In this document: piece after piece, positions 55,744-64,000 of the stretch
Numbering within the stretch: the stretch's first letter is position 1
Layout: every line of letters starts with the position of its first letter
Source of the DNA: Polaromonas sp. 39-63-25
GTDB lineage: Bacteria > Pseudomonadota > Gammaproteobacteria > Burkholderiales > Burkholderiaceae_C
DNA length: 64,000 nucleotides
Reading direction: 5' to 3'
NCBI RefSeq assembly: GCF_002278925.1
Contig: NZ_NCJH01000001.1
Location: 492,613-556,612, forward strand
Position numbers and translations under genes: made by a program
Notes under the pieces: generated by a model
What the model saw: the letters and a program-made list of their open reading frames with translations, nothing else
The model's database searches: none
What the model was told of the DNA's origin: nothing

Positions 55744-56754
55744 ATGAAAATCAAACCGATTGCCGCCGCCCTGCTCACCGTCTGCAGCGGCCTTGCTTCT
55801 GCCCAGACCGTGCTGACCGTTTCCAGCTGGCTGCCACCGACCCACACTCTGAGCATGGCCCAGAAGGAATGGTGCGACCTGCTGGAGAAAAACACCGCCG
55901 GCAAGATGAAGTGCAACATCCTGCCGCGCGGCGTCACCGCAGCGCCCGGCACCATGGACGCCGTCAAGAACGGCCTGGCCGACGTGTCCTACACCGTGCA
56001 CGGCTACACCCCGGGGCGCTTCCTCTACACCCAGATGGCCGAGTTCCCCTTCCTGGGCAACACTTCCGAGCCGATTTCCGTGGCCTTCAACAAGGTGGCC
56101 ATGAAAAACCCGCAGTTCCAGGCGGAACACCAGGGCGTGAAGGTCCTGTCCTTCTTCACCCACGGCCCCGGGATTGTTTTCAACACCAAACGGCCCGTGA
56201 CCAACGTGGCCGAGCTGGGCGGCCTGAAGTGGCGCGTCGGCGGCGGCATGGTCAACGAGATCGCGAAAACGCTGGGCATGAACGTGACGCTCAAGCCGGC
56301 ACCCGACTCGTACGAGCTGCTGTCCGGCGGCGTCATGGACGGCACGCTGTTCCCGGCCGAGTCCACCGAGTCGTTCAAGATCGACAAACTGATCAAACAC
56401 GCCACCACCTTCCCCGGTGGCCTGTACAACACCAGCTTTGTCTTCATGATGAACCAGGCCAAATACGACAAGCTCCCGGCCGACGAGAAGAAAGCCGTTG
56501 ACGCCATCTCCGGCGAAGTGGCTGCGCGTATTTACGGTCGCGGCTGGGACCGCGTGGATCGTCGCGCCATGGGCCTGATGCAGGCCAACAACGTACAGGT
56601 CGTCAAGGCCGATGCGAAGTTTGTCGCCGACGTCAAGGCCAAGACCGCCCCGCTGGAGCAGAAGTGGATCAAGGACGCCGAAGCCAAGGGCCTGAAGGAC
56701 GCCGCCAAGGTGCTGGCCGAGTTCCGCGCGGAAATAGCCCGCCAGGAAAAATAA
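55744..56754 (+). CDS. TRAP transporter periplasmic receptor (DctP family), second system
   Basis: A 336-residue secreted receptor. MKIKPIAAALLTVCSGLASA is the signal peptide; the ATG at 55744 follows ccggag by 5 bp. TVHGYTPGRFLYTQMAEFPF, GPGIVFNTKRPV, LGGLKWRVGGG (substrate-carboxylate arginine) and YNTSFVFMMNQAKYDKLP are DctP blocks. It shares TPGRF and other segments with the first system's receptor, but its ligand is unknown. A terminator-like hairpin follows before dctQ. Confidence 0.88.
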   Translation: MKIKPIAAALLTVCSGLASAQTVLTVSSWLPPTHTLSMAQKEWCDLLEKNTAGKMKCNILPRGVTAAPGTMDAVKNGLADVSYTVHGYTPGRFLYTQMAEFPFLGNTSEPISVAFNKVAMKNPQFQAEHQGVKVLSFFTHGPGIVFNTKRPVTNVAELGGLKWRVGGGMVNEIAKTLGMNVTLKPAPDSYELLSGGVMDGTLFPAESTESFKIDKLIKHATTFPGGLYNTSFVFMMNQAKYDKLPADEKKAVDAISGEVAARIYGRGWDRVDRRAMGLMQANNVQVVKADAKFVADVKAKTAPLEQKWIKDAEAKGLKDAAKVLAEFRAEIARQEK

Positions 56755-56779
56755 CCGGCTGACGTCCGAACGCCAGCCC

Positions 56780-56818
56780 CGGCGCGGCCTCATGGACAAT
56801 GAGGGCCGCGCTTTTTTT
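56780..56818 (+). terminator. Terminator-like hairpin between receptor and small permease genes
   Basis: GCGCGGCCTCAT pairs with ATGAGGGCCGCGC (one bulge) and is followed by seven T. It is inside the dctPQM operon, so it should act as a partial terminator that lowers permease expression relative to receptor. Confidence 0.78.
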
Positions 56819-56838
56819 CATGGATTGAGGCACATAGA

Positions 56839-57324
56839 TTGAACAAGCTCATCGAGAGGGTCTGCGGCCTGCTGGCCGCCCTTGCCCTGTTCGCCATCAT
56901 GGCGCTGACTTTTTTTGACGTCGGGGGCCGCAAGCTGCTCTCCAACTCCATCACCGGCTCCCTGGAGCTCACCGAGCTGCTGATGGTGGTGGTGATTTTT
57001 GCGGCCCTGCCGCTGGTCTCGCTGCGCGGCGAGCATGTGGTGTTCGACTCGCTGGACCATTACCTGCCCGAGACCGTCCGCAAGGTCCAGCGCGCCCTGA
57101 TGCAGCTGATCTGCGGGGCTGTCCTGCTGGCCCTGGGCTGGCTGATGTGGCAAACCGGCGGCCAGTACCTGGAAACCGGCGAAACCACCGCCCAGCTGAA
57201 AATCCTCAAGGCACCGTTCATCTACGGCATGGCCTTGCTGTGCGCCGTGGCCGGCGTGATCCACCTGGGCATGGCGTTTCGCCCGGCCTCCGATGCCGAC
57301 ATGGGTGAAGGAGCCACGCTGTGA
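56839..57324 (+). CDS. TRAP transporter small permease (DctQ), second system
   Basis: A 161-residue membrane protein with four predicted helices. ALTFFDVGGRKLLSNSITGSLELTELLMVVVIFAALPLVSLRGEHVVFD is the DctQ core. The start is a TTG at 56839 with GAGG nine bases upstream; no suitable ATG or GTG exists nearby. Its stop overlaps the GTG of dctM. Confidence 0.85.
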   Translation: MNKLIERVCGLLAALALFAIMALTFFDVGGRKLLSNSITGSLELTELLMVVVIFAALPLVSLRGEHVVFDSLDHYLPETVRKVQRALMQLICGAVLLALGWLMWQTGGQYLETGETTAQLKILKAPFIYGMALLCAVAGVIHLGMAFRPASDADMGEGATL

Positions 57325-58613
57325 CCGAAGCCCTGCTTGGTTTTGCCGCCATTTTTGTGCTGGCGTTGCTGCGCCTGCCGCTGGCTTTTGCGATGGGGCT
57401 GGTCGGCATTGCCGGCATGGGCCTGACGCGCGGCTGGTACCCGGCTCTCGCCAGCACGGCCCAGGTCGTCCATGAAACCGGTTTTGCCTACACGCTGTCG
57501 GTGATCCCGCTGTTCATCCTGATGGGCAATTTTGTCGCGCGCGCCGGGTTGGCCCATGAGCTGTTTCATGCCGCGTACGCCTTCATCGGCCACCTGCGCG
57601 GCGGGCTGGCACACGCCACCATCGCGGCCTGCGCCGGTTTTGGTGCGATCTGCGGCTCGTCGATTGCAACCGCCGCCACCATGAGCAAGGTCGCCTACCC
57701 GTCAATGAAACGGCTGGGCTACAGCGACTCGCTCTCGACCGGCGTGATTGCCGCCGGCGGCACGCTGGGCATCATGATTCCGCCTTCGACCATCCTGGTG
57801 ATCTATGGCATCGTGACCGAAACCAACATCGGAAAGCTGTTTGCGGCCGGCGTGATTCCGGGCATCCTGATCGCCCTGCTGCTGATGGTGGCCGTGGTTT
57901 TCATGACCTTCATGGACCCGGAGCATGCACCGGCCGCCGAAAAGTCGAGCTGGTCCGAGCGCTGGAAGGCCTTGCGCGGCATCTGGGGGGTGCTGGTGCT
58001 GGTGGTGCTGGTGCTGGGCGGCATTTATGGCGGTGTGTTCACCGCCACCGAGGGCGCGGGCATCGGTGCGGCGGGCGCCTTCCTGTTTGCACTGGCGCGG
58101 CGCCGGTTGACGGTCAAAGCCACGTTCGAAGTGCTGGTGGAATCGGCGCGCACCACGGCCATGTTGTTCACATTGCTGATCGCTGCGACCATTTTTGCCA
58201 ACTTCATGAACTTCACCTCCATGCCCAATGACCTCAAGGAGTGGATCACCCACCTGGGCCTGTCGCCGGTGATGATCGTCGCCGCGATGATGATGATTTA
58301 CGTGCTGCTGGGCACCGTGATGGAAGAACTCACCATGGTGCTGCTGACCATTCCGCTGTTTTTCCCGATTGTGGTGTCGCTGGGGTTCGATCCGGTCTGG
58401 TTCGGCGTGCTGATCGTGATGGTGATCCAGATCGGCCTGATCTCGCCGCCCGTGGGCATGAACCTGTTTGTGCTCAACACCCTGCTGCCCAAGGTCGGAC
58501 TGAGCCACATCTTCCGCGGCGTCTGGCCCTTTGTGGTCATGCAGGTGGTGGCGCTGGGCATCCTGCTGGCCTTCCCCGGGCTCAGCCTCTGGCTGCCCTC
58601 TTTCATGAAATAA
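57321..58613 (+). CDS. TRAP transporter large permease (DctM), second system
   Basis: A 430-residue membrane protein. LALLRLPLAFAMGLVGIAGMG, IAACAGFGAICGSSIATAATMSKVAYPSMKR, GIMIPPSTILVIYGIVTE and LISPPVGMNLFVLN are DctM signatures. The start is a GTG at 57321 with GAAGGAG at 57306-57312, overlapping the dctQ stop (GTGA). It completes a P-Q-M TRAP operon. Confidence 0.92.
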   Translation: MTEALLGFAAIFVLALLRLPLAFAMGLVGIAGMGLTRGWYPALASTAQVVHETGFAYTLSVIPLFILMGNFVARAGLAHELFHAAYAFIGHLRGGLAHATIAACAGFGAICGSSIATAATMSKVAYPSMKRLGYSDSLSTGVIAAGGTLGIMIPPSTILVIYGIVTETNIGKLFAAGVIPGILIALLLMVAVVFMTFMDPEHAPAAEKSSWSERWKALRGIWGVLVLVVLVLGGIYGGVFTATEGAGIGAAGAFLFALARRRLTVKATFEVLVESARTTAMLFTLLIAATIFANFMNFTSMPNDLKEWITHLGLSPVMIVAAMMMIYVLLGTVMEELTMVLLTIPLFFPIVVSLGFDPVWFGVLIVMVIQIGLISPPVGMNLFVLNTLLPKVGLSHIFRGVWPFVVMQVVALGILLAFPGLSLWLPSFMK

Positions 58614-58621
58614 AGGCAAGC

Positions 58622-58643
58622 GCCGCGCCGGGACCGGCGCGGC
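58622..58643. terminator. Hairpin between convergent TRAP and mscS genes
   Basis: GCCGCGCCGG and CCGGCGCGGC form a perfect 10-bp stem around GA. There is no T-tract on either strand, so it is a candidate bidirectional, possibly Rho-assisted, terminator. Confidence 0.55.
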
Positions 58644-58653
58644 ACGGGAGACC

Positions 58654-59985
58654 TCAGGGAGTCTTGACGTCTTGCACCGGCAGGGCCCGCGTGTGAATCA
58701 CCCGCTGCGGGTAAGGGATCTCGATGCCGTTGTCGCGCAGGGACTGCAGGATGGCGAGATTGATGCGGGAACGCAGGTTCTGCTGGCCGTTCTCGGGATC
58801 CGTCATCCAGTAGTTCAGCGTGAACTCCAGGCCGTCGGCACCGAAGTTGGTCAGGTTGACACCCGGGCCCGGGTCGCGCAGCACCCGGTCCTGGGCGAGC
58901 GCCGCCTCGGTCAGCAAACGCATCACCAGTTCGACGTCGCTGTCGTAGCCCACCGACACCACGGTGGACTGCAGCACGCGCGGATCGGCCAGGGAGAGGT
59001 TTTCAATCCGGTTGCTGATGAACATCTCGTTGGGCACGATGGACTCGCGGCCGCCCAGCGACCGCACCACTGTGTAACGCGCGTTGATGTCCGTGACGCG
59101 GCCCTCGAAGTTGTCGACCCGCACGTTGTCGCCGATGCGCACGCTGCGTTCGGCCAGCATCACAAAACCGCTGACGTAATTGGCGGCCAGTTTCTGCAGG
59201 CCGAAGCCTATACCCACGCCGATCGCTCCGCCCAGCACCGACAGGGCCGTCAGGTCGATGCCCACCGCCGACAGCGCCATCAGCAGACCGACAAACATCA
59301 GCATCGCGCGGGTGGCGTTGCTGATGGCCTTGCGCAGCGACAGCTCGTTGCCGGTAGCCGAGCGCAACAGGCGCGTTTCAATCGCCGCGGAAATCCACAG
59401 CGTGATCAGGAGCACCACCCCGGCCGTCACCGCGCCCTCGAGCATGGTGCGCACCGACAGCGTCGAGTTGCCGACCTTCCACTTGATGTCGTCCAGCTCT
59501 TCGAGAATCACCGGCAGCAGGCCGCTGACCCAGAGCACCATCGCCAGCCAGGCCAGCCACGAGATGGTGCGCTCCAGGGCCCGCACAAACGGGGCCTCCT
59601 TGAAGGCCACCTGCAGCACCTTGACGCCCAGGCGAATCACCGCCAGCGCCAGCAGTACCGGAACCGCCACCTTGAACACCGCCACCTTGAACACCGCCAC
59701 GGGGAACAGCCGCGCCAGCAGGGTCTGGGCGGCGTAGGCAAAAGTCAGCAGCAGCAGCGGAAACAGCACACCGTCGACCACGCGCCGGCCAAACAGGATG
59801 GAGTTGCCGTCGGCCACGAGGTGGGCGCGGCTGGCCATCCGCACCAGCAGCCAGGCCAGCAGTACGCAGGCGATCAGCGCTGCCAGCTCGGTCAGCGCCG
59901 TGGGCTGGGCCAGTGCGGCAAACCATTCGTCGATCGTATCGATCCGGACTGACGCCGCCGCCCGGGAGCTCACAGGGCCGGCCAT
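58654..59985 (-). CDS. Mechanosensitive channel, MscS family
   Basis: A 443-residue membrane protein. Several N-terminal helices precede the pore helix (LSVLGGAIGVGIGFGLQKLAANYVSGFVML), the beta domain (VDNFEGRVTDINARYTVVR, IVPNEMFISNRIENLSL) and the C-terminal domain. It opens under membrane tension to release solutes. A 15-bp tandem repeat at 59663-59692 duplicates FKVAV in a membrane helix. Its start overlaps the end of the upstream crotonase gene by 16 bp. Confidence 0.88.
   Translation of the reverse strand: MAGPVSSRAAASVRIDTIDEWFAALAQPTALTELAALIACVLLAWLLVRMASRAHLVADGNSILFGRRVVDGVLFPLLLLTFAYAAQTLLARLFPVAVFKVAVFKVAVPVLLALAVIRLGVKVLQVAFKEAPFVRALERTISWLAWLAMVLWVSGLLPVILEELDDIKWKVGNSTLSVRTMLEGAVTAGVVLLITLWISAAIETRLLRSATGNELSLRKAISNATRAMLMFVGLLMALSAVGIDLTALSVLGGAIGVGIGFGLQKLAANYVSGFVMLAERSVRIGDNVRVDNFEGRVTDINARYTVVRSLGGRESIVPNEMFISNRIENLSLADPRVLQSTVVSVGYDSDVELVMRLLTEAALAQDRVLRDPGPGVNLTNFGADGLEFTLNYWMTDPENGQQNLRSRINLAILQSLRDNGIEIPYPQRVIHTRALPVQDVKTP
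59663..59700. repeat. 15-bp tandem repeat inside mscS
   Basis: accgccaccttgaac occurs twice in a row and is followed by a third partial copy (accgccac). It is in frame and duplicates FKVAV within a predicted membrane helix. Confidence 0.85.
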
Positions 59986-60758
59986 TGGGGCTTCCTTTTG
60001 TCGATGAAGGCCTGCACGCCCTCCTGCGCCACCGGGTGGACCATGTTGCAGGCCATGGTCTGGCCGGCGAGCTGGTAGGCGGCCGCGATGCCGGTTTCGC
60101 GTTGCTGGTAGAACAGGGCCTTGCCCATGGCAATGGCCTCGCGCGGTTTCGCCAGAATGGCCTGCAACATCTGCTCGATTTCTGCGTCCAGCGCCTCGGG
60201 CGCCACCACACGGTTGACCAGGCCGCGCACGCGCGCTTCCTCGGCACTGATGAAGCCGCCGGTCAGCAGCATCTCCATCGCCTGCTTGGCGGGAATGTTG
60301 CGCACCAGCGGCACGCTGGGTGTGGCGCAGAACAGGCCCACGTCAATGCCGTTGACACCAAAACTGGCATGGCTGGCGGCCACGGCCAGGTCGCACTGCG
60401 CCACCAGCTGGCAACCGGCGGCCGTGGCCACCCCCTGCACACGGGCCAGCACCGGCACCGGCAGGGCCTGGATGCTCAGCATCATGCGGGTGCATTGCGC
60501 AAACAGCTTCTGGTAATAGGCCAGTTCGGGTTGCGCGCGCATTTCCTTGAGGTTGTGCCCCGCGCAGAAAGCCTTGCCCTCGGCGGCCAGCACCACGATG
60601 CGCGCAGCCGGGTCGGCAGCCACGGCATCGAGCGCGGCCTGCAGGGCGGCCAGCATCTCTTCGCTCAGGGTGTTGAAGGCGGCGGGACGGTTCAGCGTCA
60701 GCCAGTTCACGCCGCGGTCATCGCGGGTATGCAGCACGGGGGCCGGAGAATCATTCAT
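59970..60758 (-). CDS. Enoyl-CoA hydratase/isomerase family protein
   Basis: A 262-residue crotonase. GKAFCAGHNLKEMRA and GVATAAGCQLVAQCDLAVAASHASFGVNGIDVGLF are the two oxyanion-hole blocks. FGVNGIDVG lacks the glutamate usual in the second catalytic position of true hydratases, so isomerase or another crotonase activity is possible. It lies upstream of and overlaps mscS. Confidence 0.82.
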   Translation of the reverse strand: MNDSPAPVLHTRDDRGVNWLTLNRPAAFNTLSEEMLAALQAALDAVAADPAARIVVLAAEGKAFCAGHNLKEMRAQPELAYYQKLFAQCTRMMLSIQALPVPVLARVQGVATAAGCQLVAQCDLAVAASHASFGVNGIDVGLFCATPSVPLVRNIPAKQAMEMLLTGGFISAEEARVRGLVNRVVAPEALDAEIEQMLQAILAKPREAIAMGKALFYQQRETGIAAAYQLAGQTMACNMVHPVAQEGVQAFIDKRKPQWPAL

Positions 60759-60812
60759 GGCAGGACTCTACAGGGTAGGAAAAGCAACAGGCAAGAGCGA
60801 CAGGCTGCAGGT

Positions 60813-61766
60813 CTATAAATCGGCAAGCACGCGGATGTGCGCCTCCACGCTGCGTGCCAGCGCGCCCAGGTTGTAGCCGCCTTCGAGCGAGGAGACGATG
60901 CGGCCTTTGGCGTAACGACTGGCCACGTCCTTGATACGCATGGTGATCCAGGCGTAGTCCTGCTCGGTCAGGCCCATCTGGCCCAGGTCGTCTTCGCGGT
61001 GGGCGTCAAAACCGGCGCTGATGAAAATCATCTCCGGCTTGAACGCCTCCAGGCGCGGCATCCACATCATCTCGATCAGCTCGCGGATGTCCATGCCCTT
61101 GGTGTAGGCCGGCACCGGCAGGTTCACCATGTTGGGGGCCTGCGTCTCGGCGCCGGTATAGGGGTAATACGGGTGCTGGAAAAAACTCACCATCAGGATG
61201 CGGTCGTCGCCGCGGATGATGTCTTCCGTGCCGTTGCCGTGGTGCACGTCGAAATCGACAATTGCCACGCGGTGCAGGCCGTGCCGCTCCAGTGCGTATT
61301 TGGCCGCCACTGCAATGTTGTTGAAATAACAGAAGCCCATGGCCTTGTCGCGGCAGGCGTGGTGGCCGGGCGGACGCACCGCGCAAAAAGCGTTTTCAAC
61401 CTCGCCCGCCAGCACCGCATCGGTGGCGGCCAGGGTGGCGCCGGCCGCGCGCAGGGCCGCTGTCCAGGTGTGCACGTTCATCGAGGTATCGGGGTCAATC
61501 TGCGCGTGGGTCGGGCCGCCCGCCAGGATCTCTTCGGCGAGCTGGTCGCTCAGGCCGCGCAGCGAGGCGATCAACATGCGGCCATGCGCCAGTTCCAGGT
61601 CGCTGGTGGACGCCAGCGGCGCTTCACGCCGGTCCAGCGCATCGCCGACGCCGGTGATCAGGAGGCGGTCTTCAATCGCGTCGAGCCGCTCCGGACACTC
61701 CGGGTGGCCGGCACCCATCTCGTGTTTCCAGCAGTCTTTATGGGTGAAGTACGCGGTGCCGTTCAT
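60813..61766 (-). CDS. Histone-deacetylase-fold amidohydrolase (acetylpolyamine/acetoin-type)
   Basis: A 317-residue zinc enzyme. CAVRPPGHHACRDKAMGFCYFNN holds the active-site histidines; IVDFDVHHGNGTEDI and ISAGFDAHREDDLG hold the zinc ligands (Asp-His, Asp); SLEGGYNLGALA is the last block. Bacterial members deacetylate polyamines, acetoin-related or other small amides, or proteins. The ATG at 61766 is divergent from the moxR gene with only 29 bp between them. Confidence 0.87.
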   Translation of the reverse strand: MNGTAYFTHKDCWKHEMGAGHPECPERLDAIEDRLLITGVGDALDRREAPLASTSDLELAHGRMLIASLRGLSDQLAEEILAGGPTHAQIDPDTSMNVHTWTAALRAAGATLAATDAVLAGEVENAFCAVRPPGHHACRDKAMGFCYFNNIAVAAKYALERHGLHRVAIVDFDVHHGNGTEDIIRGDDRILMVSFFQHPYYPYTGAETQAPNMVNLPVPAYTKGMDIRELIEMMWMPRLEAFKPEMIFISAGFDAHREDDLGQMGLTEQDYAWITMRIKDVASRYAKGRIVSSLEGGYNLGALARSVEAHIRVLADL

Positions 61767-61795
61767 AGGAGAAATTTTGCGGTAAGGTTGATGGC

Positions 61796-62716
<921 letters not shown>

Positions 62717-62798
62717 GGCGGCCCTCTCCTTGCGTGCCCGACCCGCAATCCACGGCGGCAAGGGCCTGCGACGTGCTGCATGGCAGGGCCACCCGTCC

Positions 62799-63800
62799 AT
62801 GAACGCGGCCGTCCTCAACCCCCTGACCTTTGTGCGCGGCCGCTTTCAGCAATGGTGGCAAAGCCGCCTGCCGCTGACCGACAGCGTGCTGCTGACCCAG
62901 CGCAATGTCTACATCCTGCCGACGCGCCCCGGGCTGATGCTGGCGCTCACGCTGATGGTGCTGCTGGTTGCCTCCATCAACTACCAGCTCAACCTGGGCT
63001 ACCTGCTGACCTTTCTGCTGGCCGGCAGCGCCCTCACCGGCATGCATGTGTGCCATGGCACCCTGCGCGGGCTTGCCATGAATTTGATAGCACCTCCCGC
63101 CCATTTCGCGGGCACTGCAGCCATTTTTGACGTCAAACTCACGAACAGCCGGCGCTCGGTGCGGCACGGCATCGGCATCAGCGTGCTGGCCGCACCCGGC
63201 GGGACTGGCCAGCCGCACTGGGCCTGGACCGATGTGCCGGCACAGAACAGCGCCACGGTGCAGGTCGCCTTCACGCCCCAGCACCGCGGCCTGCACCGCC
63301 TGCCCACGCTGACCGCCGAAACCCGCTTCCCACTCGGCACCTTTCGCGTCTGGACCATCTGGCGCCCCGCCGCGCAGATACTGGTCTACCCGGCGCCGGA
63401 GTTGCGCCCGCCGCCCCTGCCCCCCGGCGAGCCGCGCTCGGGCGGCGCCGACGCCTCGGCCCGCTGGCAAAGCGCCGGTGAGTTCGACGGCGTACGCGGC
63501 TACCGCCGCGGCGACCCGCTCAAACTCGTCATGTGGAAAAAAGCCGCCAAGGCCGACGACCAGGGCAATGGCCTGGTGGTGCGCGACACCCAGCAGGCCC
63601 AGCGCCACGAACTCTGGCTCGATTTCGCTCAGGCCGGCTCGCTGGGCACCGAAGCGCGGCTGTCGCGGCTGTGCGCCTGGGTGCTGCAGGCCGACAGGCT
63701 GGGTCTGCGGTACGGCCTGCGCCTGCCGGGGCTGGAGATCAAGCCGTCCGGTGGCGAGGCGCACAAACGGCAGTGTCTGGAGGCGTTGGCTTTATGTTGA
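62799..63800 (+). CDS. DUF58-domain protein (partner of MoxR)
   Basis: A 333-residue protein. Two N-terminal membrane helices (PGLMLALTLMVLLVASINYQ and LGYLLTFLLAGSALTGMHV) precede a cytoplasmic or periplasmic beta domain and the DUF58 motif (SAGEFDGVRGYRRGDPLKLVMWKKAAK). The ATG at 62799 is preferred over the longer upstream frame. The MoxR gene ends 82 bp before it. The third usual gene (DUF3488/transglutaminase) is not recognisable downstream. Confidence 0.85.
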   Translation: MNAAVLNPLTFVRGRFQQWWQSRLPLTDSVLLTQRNVYILPTRPGLMLALTLMVLLVASINYQLNLGYLLTFLLAGSALTGMHVCHGTLRGLAMNLIAPPAHFAGTAAIFDVKLTNSRRSVRHGIGISVLAAPGGTGQPHWAWTDVPAQNSATVQVAFTPQHRGLHRLPTLTAETRFPLGTFRVWTIWRPAAQILVYPAPELRPPPLPPGEPRSGGADASARWQSAGEFDGVRGYRRGDPLKLVMWKKAAKADDQGNGLVVRDTQQAQRHELWLDFAQAGSLGTEARLSRLCAWVLQADRLGLRYGLRLPGLEIKPSGGEAHKRQCLEALALC

Positions 63801-63839
63801 GCGCCGCTGGCCTGTCAGCGAACCCGGCCTGGGTGCTGT

Positions 63840-64000
63840 CTCCACTTGTCTGGGCTGGGCTGGTTGAAGCCGTCTTTGCCTCCGCTGCTCGTGGTTTGCC
63901 AGCAAGCCGGGTCTCGCCCCGGCGGGCGACTCACTTTCTCTTGCTTCGCCAAGAGAAAGTAAGCAAAGAGAAGGCGACCCGATGGTCTGGGTCCCTCCGC
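63840..64000. repeat. Dispersed repeat at window end
   Basis: GCCGGGTCTCGCCCCGGCGGG and a 10-bp hairpin ACTTTCTCTT / AAGAGAAAGT (63933-63960) resemble a repeat of the 'ctttcttttgcttcgccaa' type dispersed in many related genomes. A reading frame from an ATG at 63794 stays open to the window end, but its translation does not resemble a transglutaminase. Confidence 0.5.

Overview
The window looks like chromosomal DNA of a Comamonadaceae betaproteobacterium (Polaromonas / Rhodoferax / Variovorax type). The reasons are its high GC, the Bug-type and TRAP solute receptors, the aromatic-acid gene content, and at least eleven copies of a ~60-bp intergenic repeat ending in 'agctatcaaa' that I associate with this family. 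This is a family-level inference from the sequence only; no 16S or tRNA gene was seen.

Region 1 (1-11.8 kb) is aromatic catabolism. It holds the start of a LigJ-type 4-oxalomesaconate hydratase gene (protocatechuate 4,5-cleavage), a ModA-like protein without signal peptide, a divergent LysR regulator, a DUF1932 oxidoreductase and a Bug receptor. A TRAP transporter (dctPQM-like), a GntR/FCD regulator, vanillate O-demethylase vanAB and a MetE-like methyltransferase follow. VanAB would make protocatechuate, which LigJ's pathway consumes.

Region 2 (11.9-27.1 kb) is accessory. It has an AbiE-like nucleotidyltransferase/HTH pair with its own operator-like repeat, small housekeeping-like genes, two DUF1801 genes (one broken by an amber codon), and an AT-richer island (about 17.6-23.1 kb). 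The island carries an unknown protein plus four-TM membrane protein pair, a dCTPase/MazG-like gene, an 810-residue PD-(D/E)XK nuclease - SF1 helicase - S24 (LexA-like) protease fusion, and a small QxK nuclease-like gene. A truncated glutathione S-transferase copy marks the right edge, with the intact paralogue 0.6 kb beyond. A betaine-type ABC protein with the solute-binding domain ahead of the permease and a DsbA-fold isomerase follow.

Region 3 (27.1-40.5 kb) is a CoA-dependent phenylpropanoid (ferulate/coumarate-type) cluster: acyl-CoA ligase and amidohydrolase on the minus strand, and divergently crotonase, feruloyl-CoA synthetase, SDR, a Liv-type ABC importer with a LivM-LivG fusion, acyl-CoA dehydrogenase and a MarR regulator. 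A perfect operator-like palindrome sits in the divergent promoter.

Region 4 (40.6-49.5 kb) has an HxlR regulator, the grpE-dnaK-dnaJ chaperone genes with a sigma-32-like promoter, glutathione-dependent formaldehyde oxidation (frmA, fghA), which would remove the formaldehyde made by VanAB, and a radical SAM gene with a LexA box.

Region 5 (49.5-64 kb) has an acyltransferase, nitronate monooxygenase, acyl-CoA dehydrogenase, etfBA, a second TRAP operon, an MscS channel, an enoyl-CoA hydratase, a histone-deacetylase-fold enzyme and a MoxR-DUF58 pair running into a dispersed repeat at the window end. Hairpins lie between the solute-receptor gene and the permease gene in all three transporter operons.
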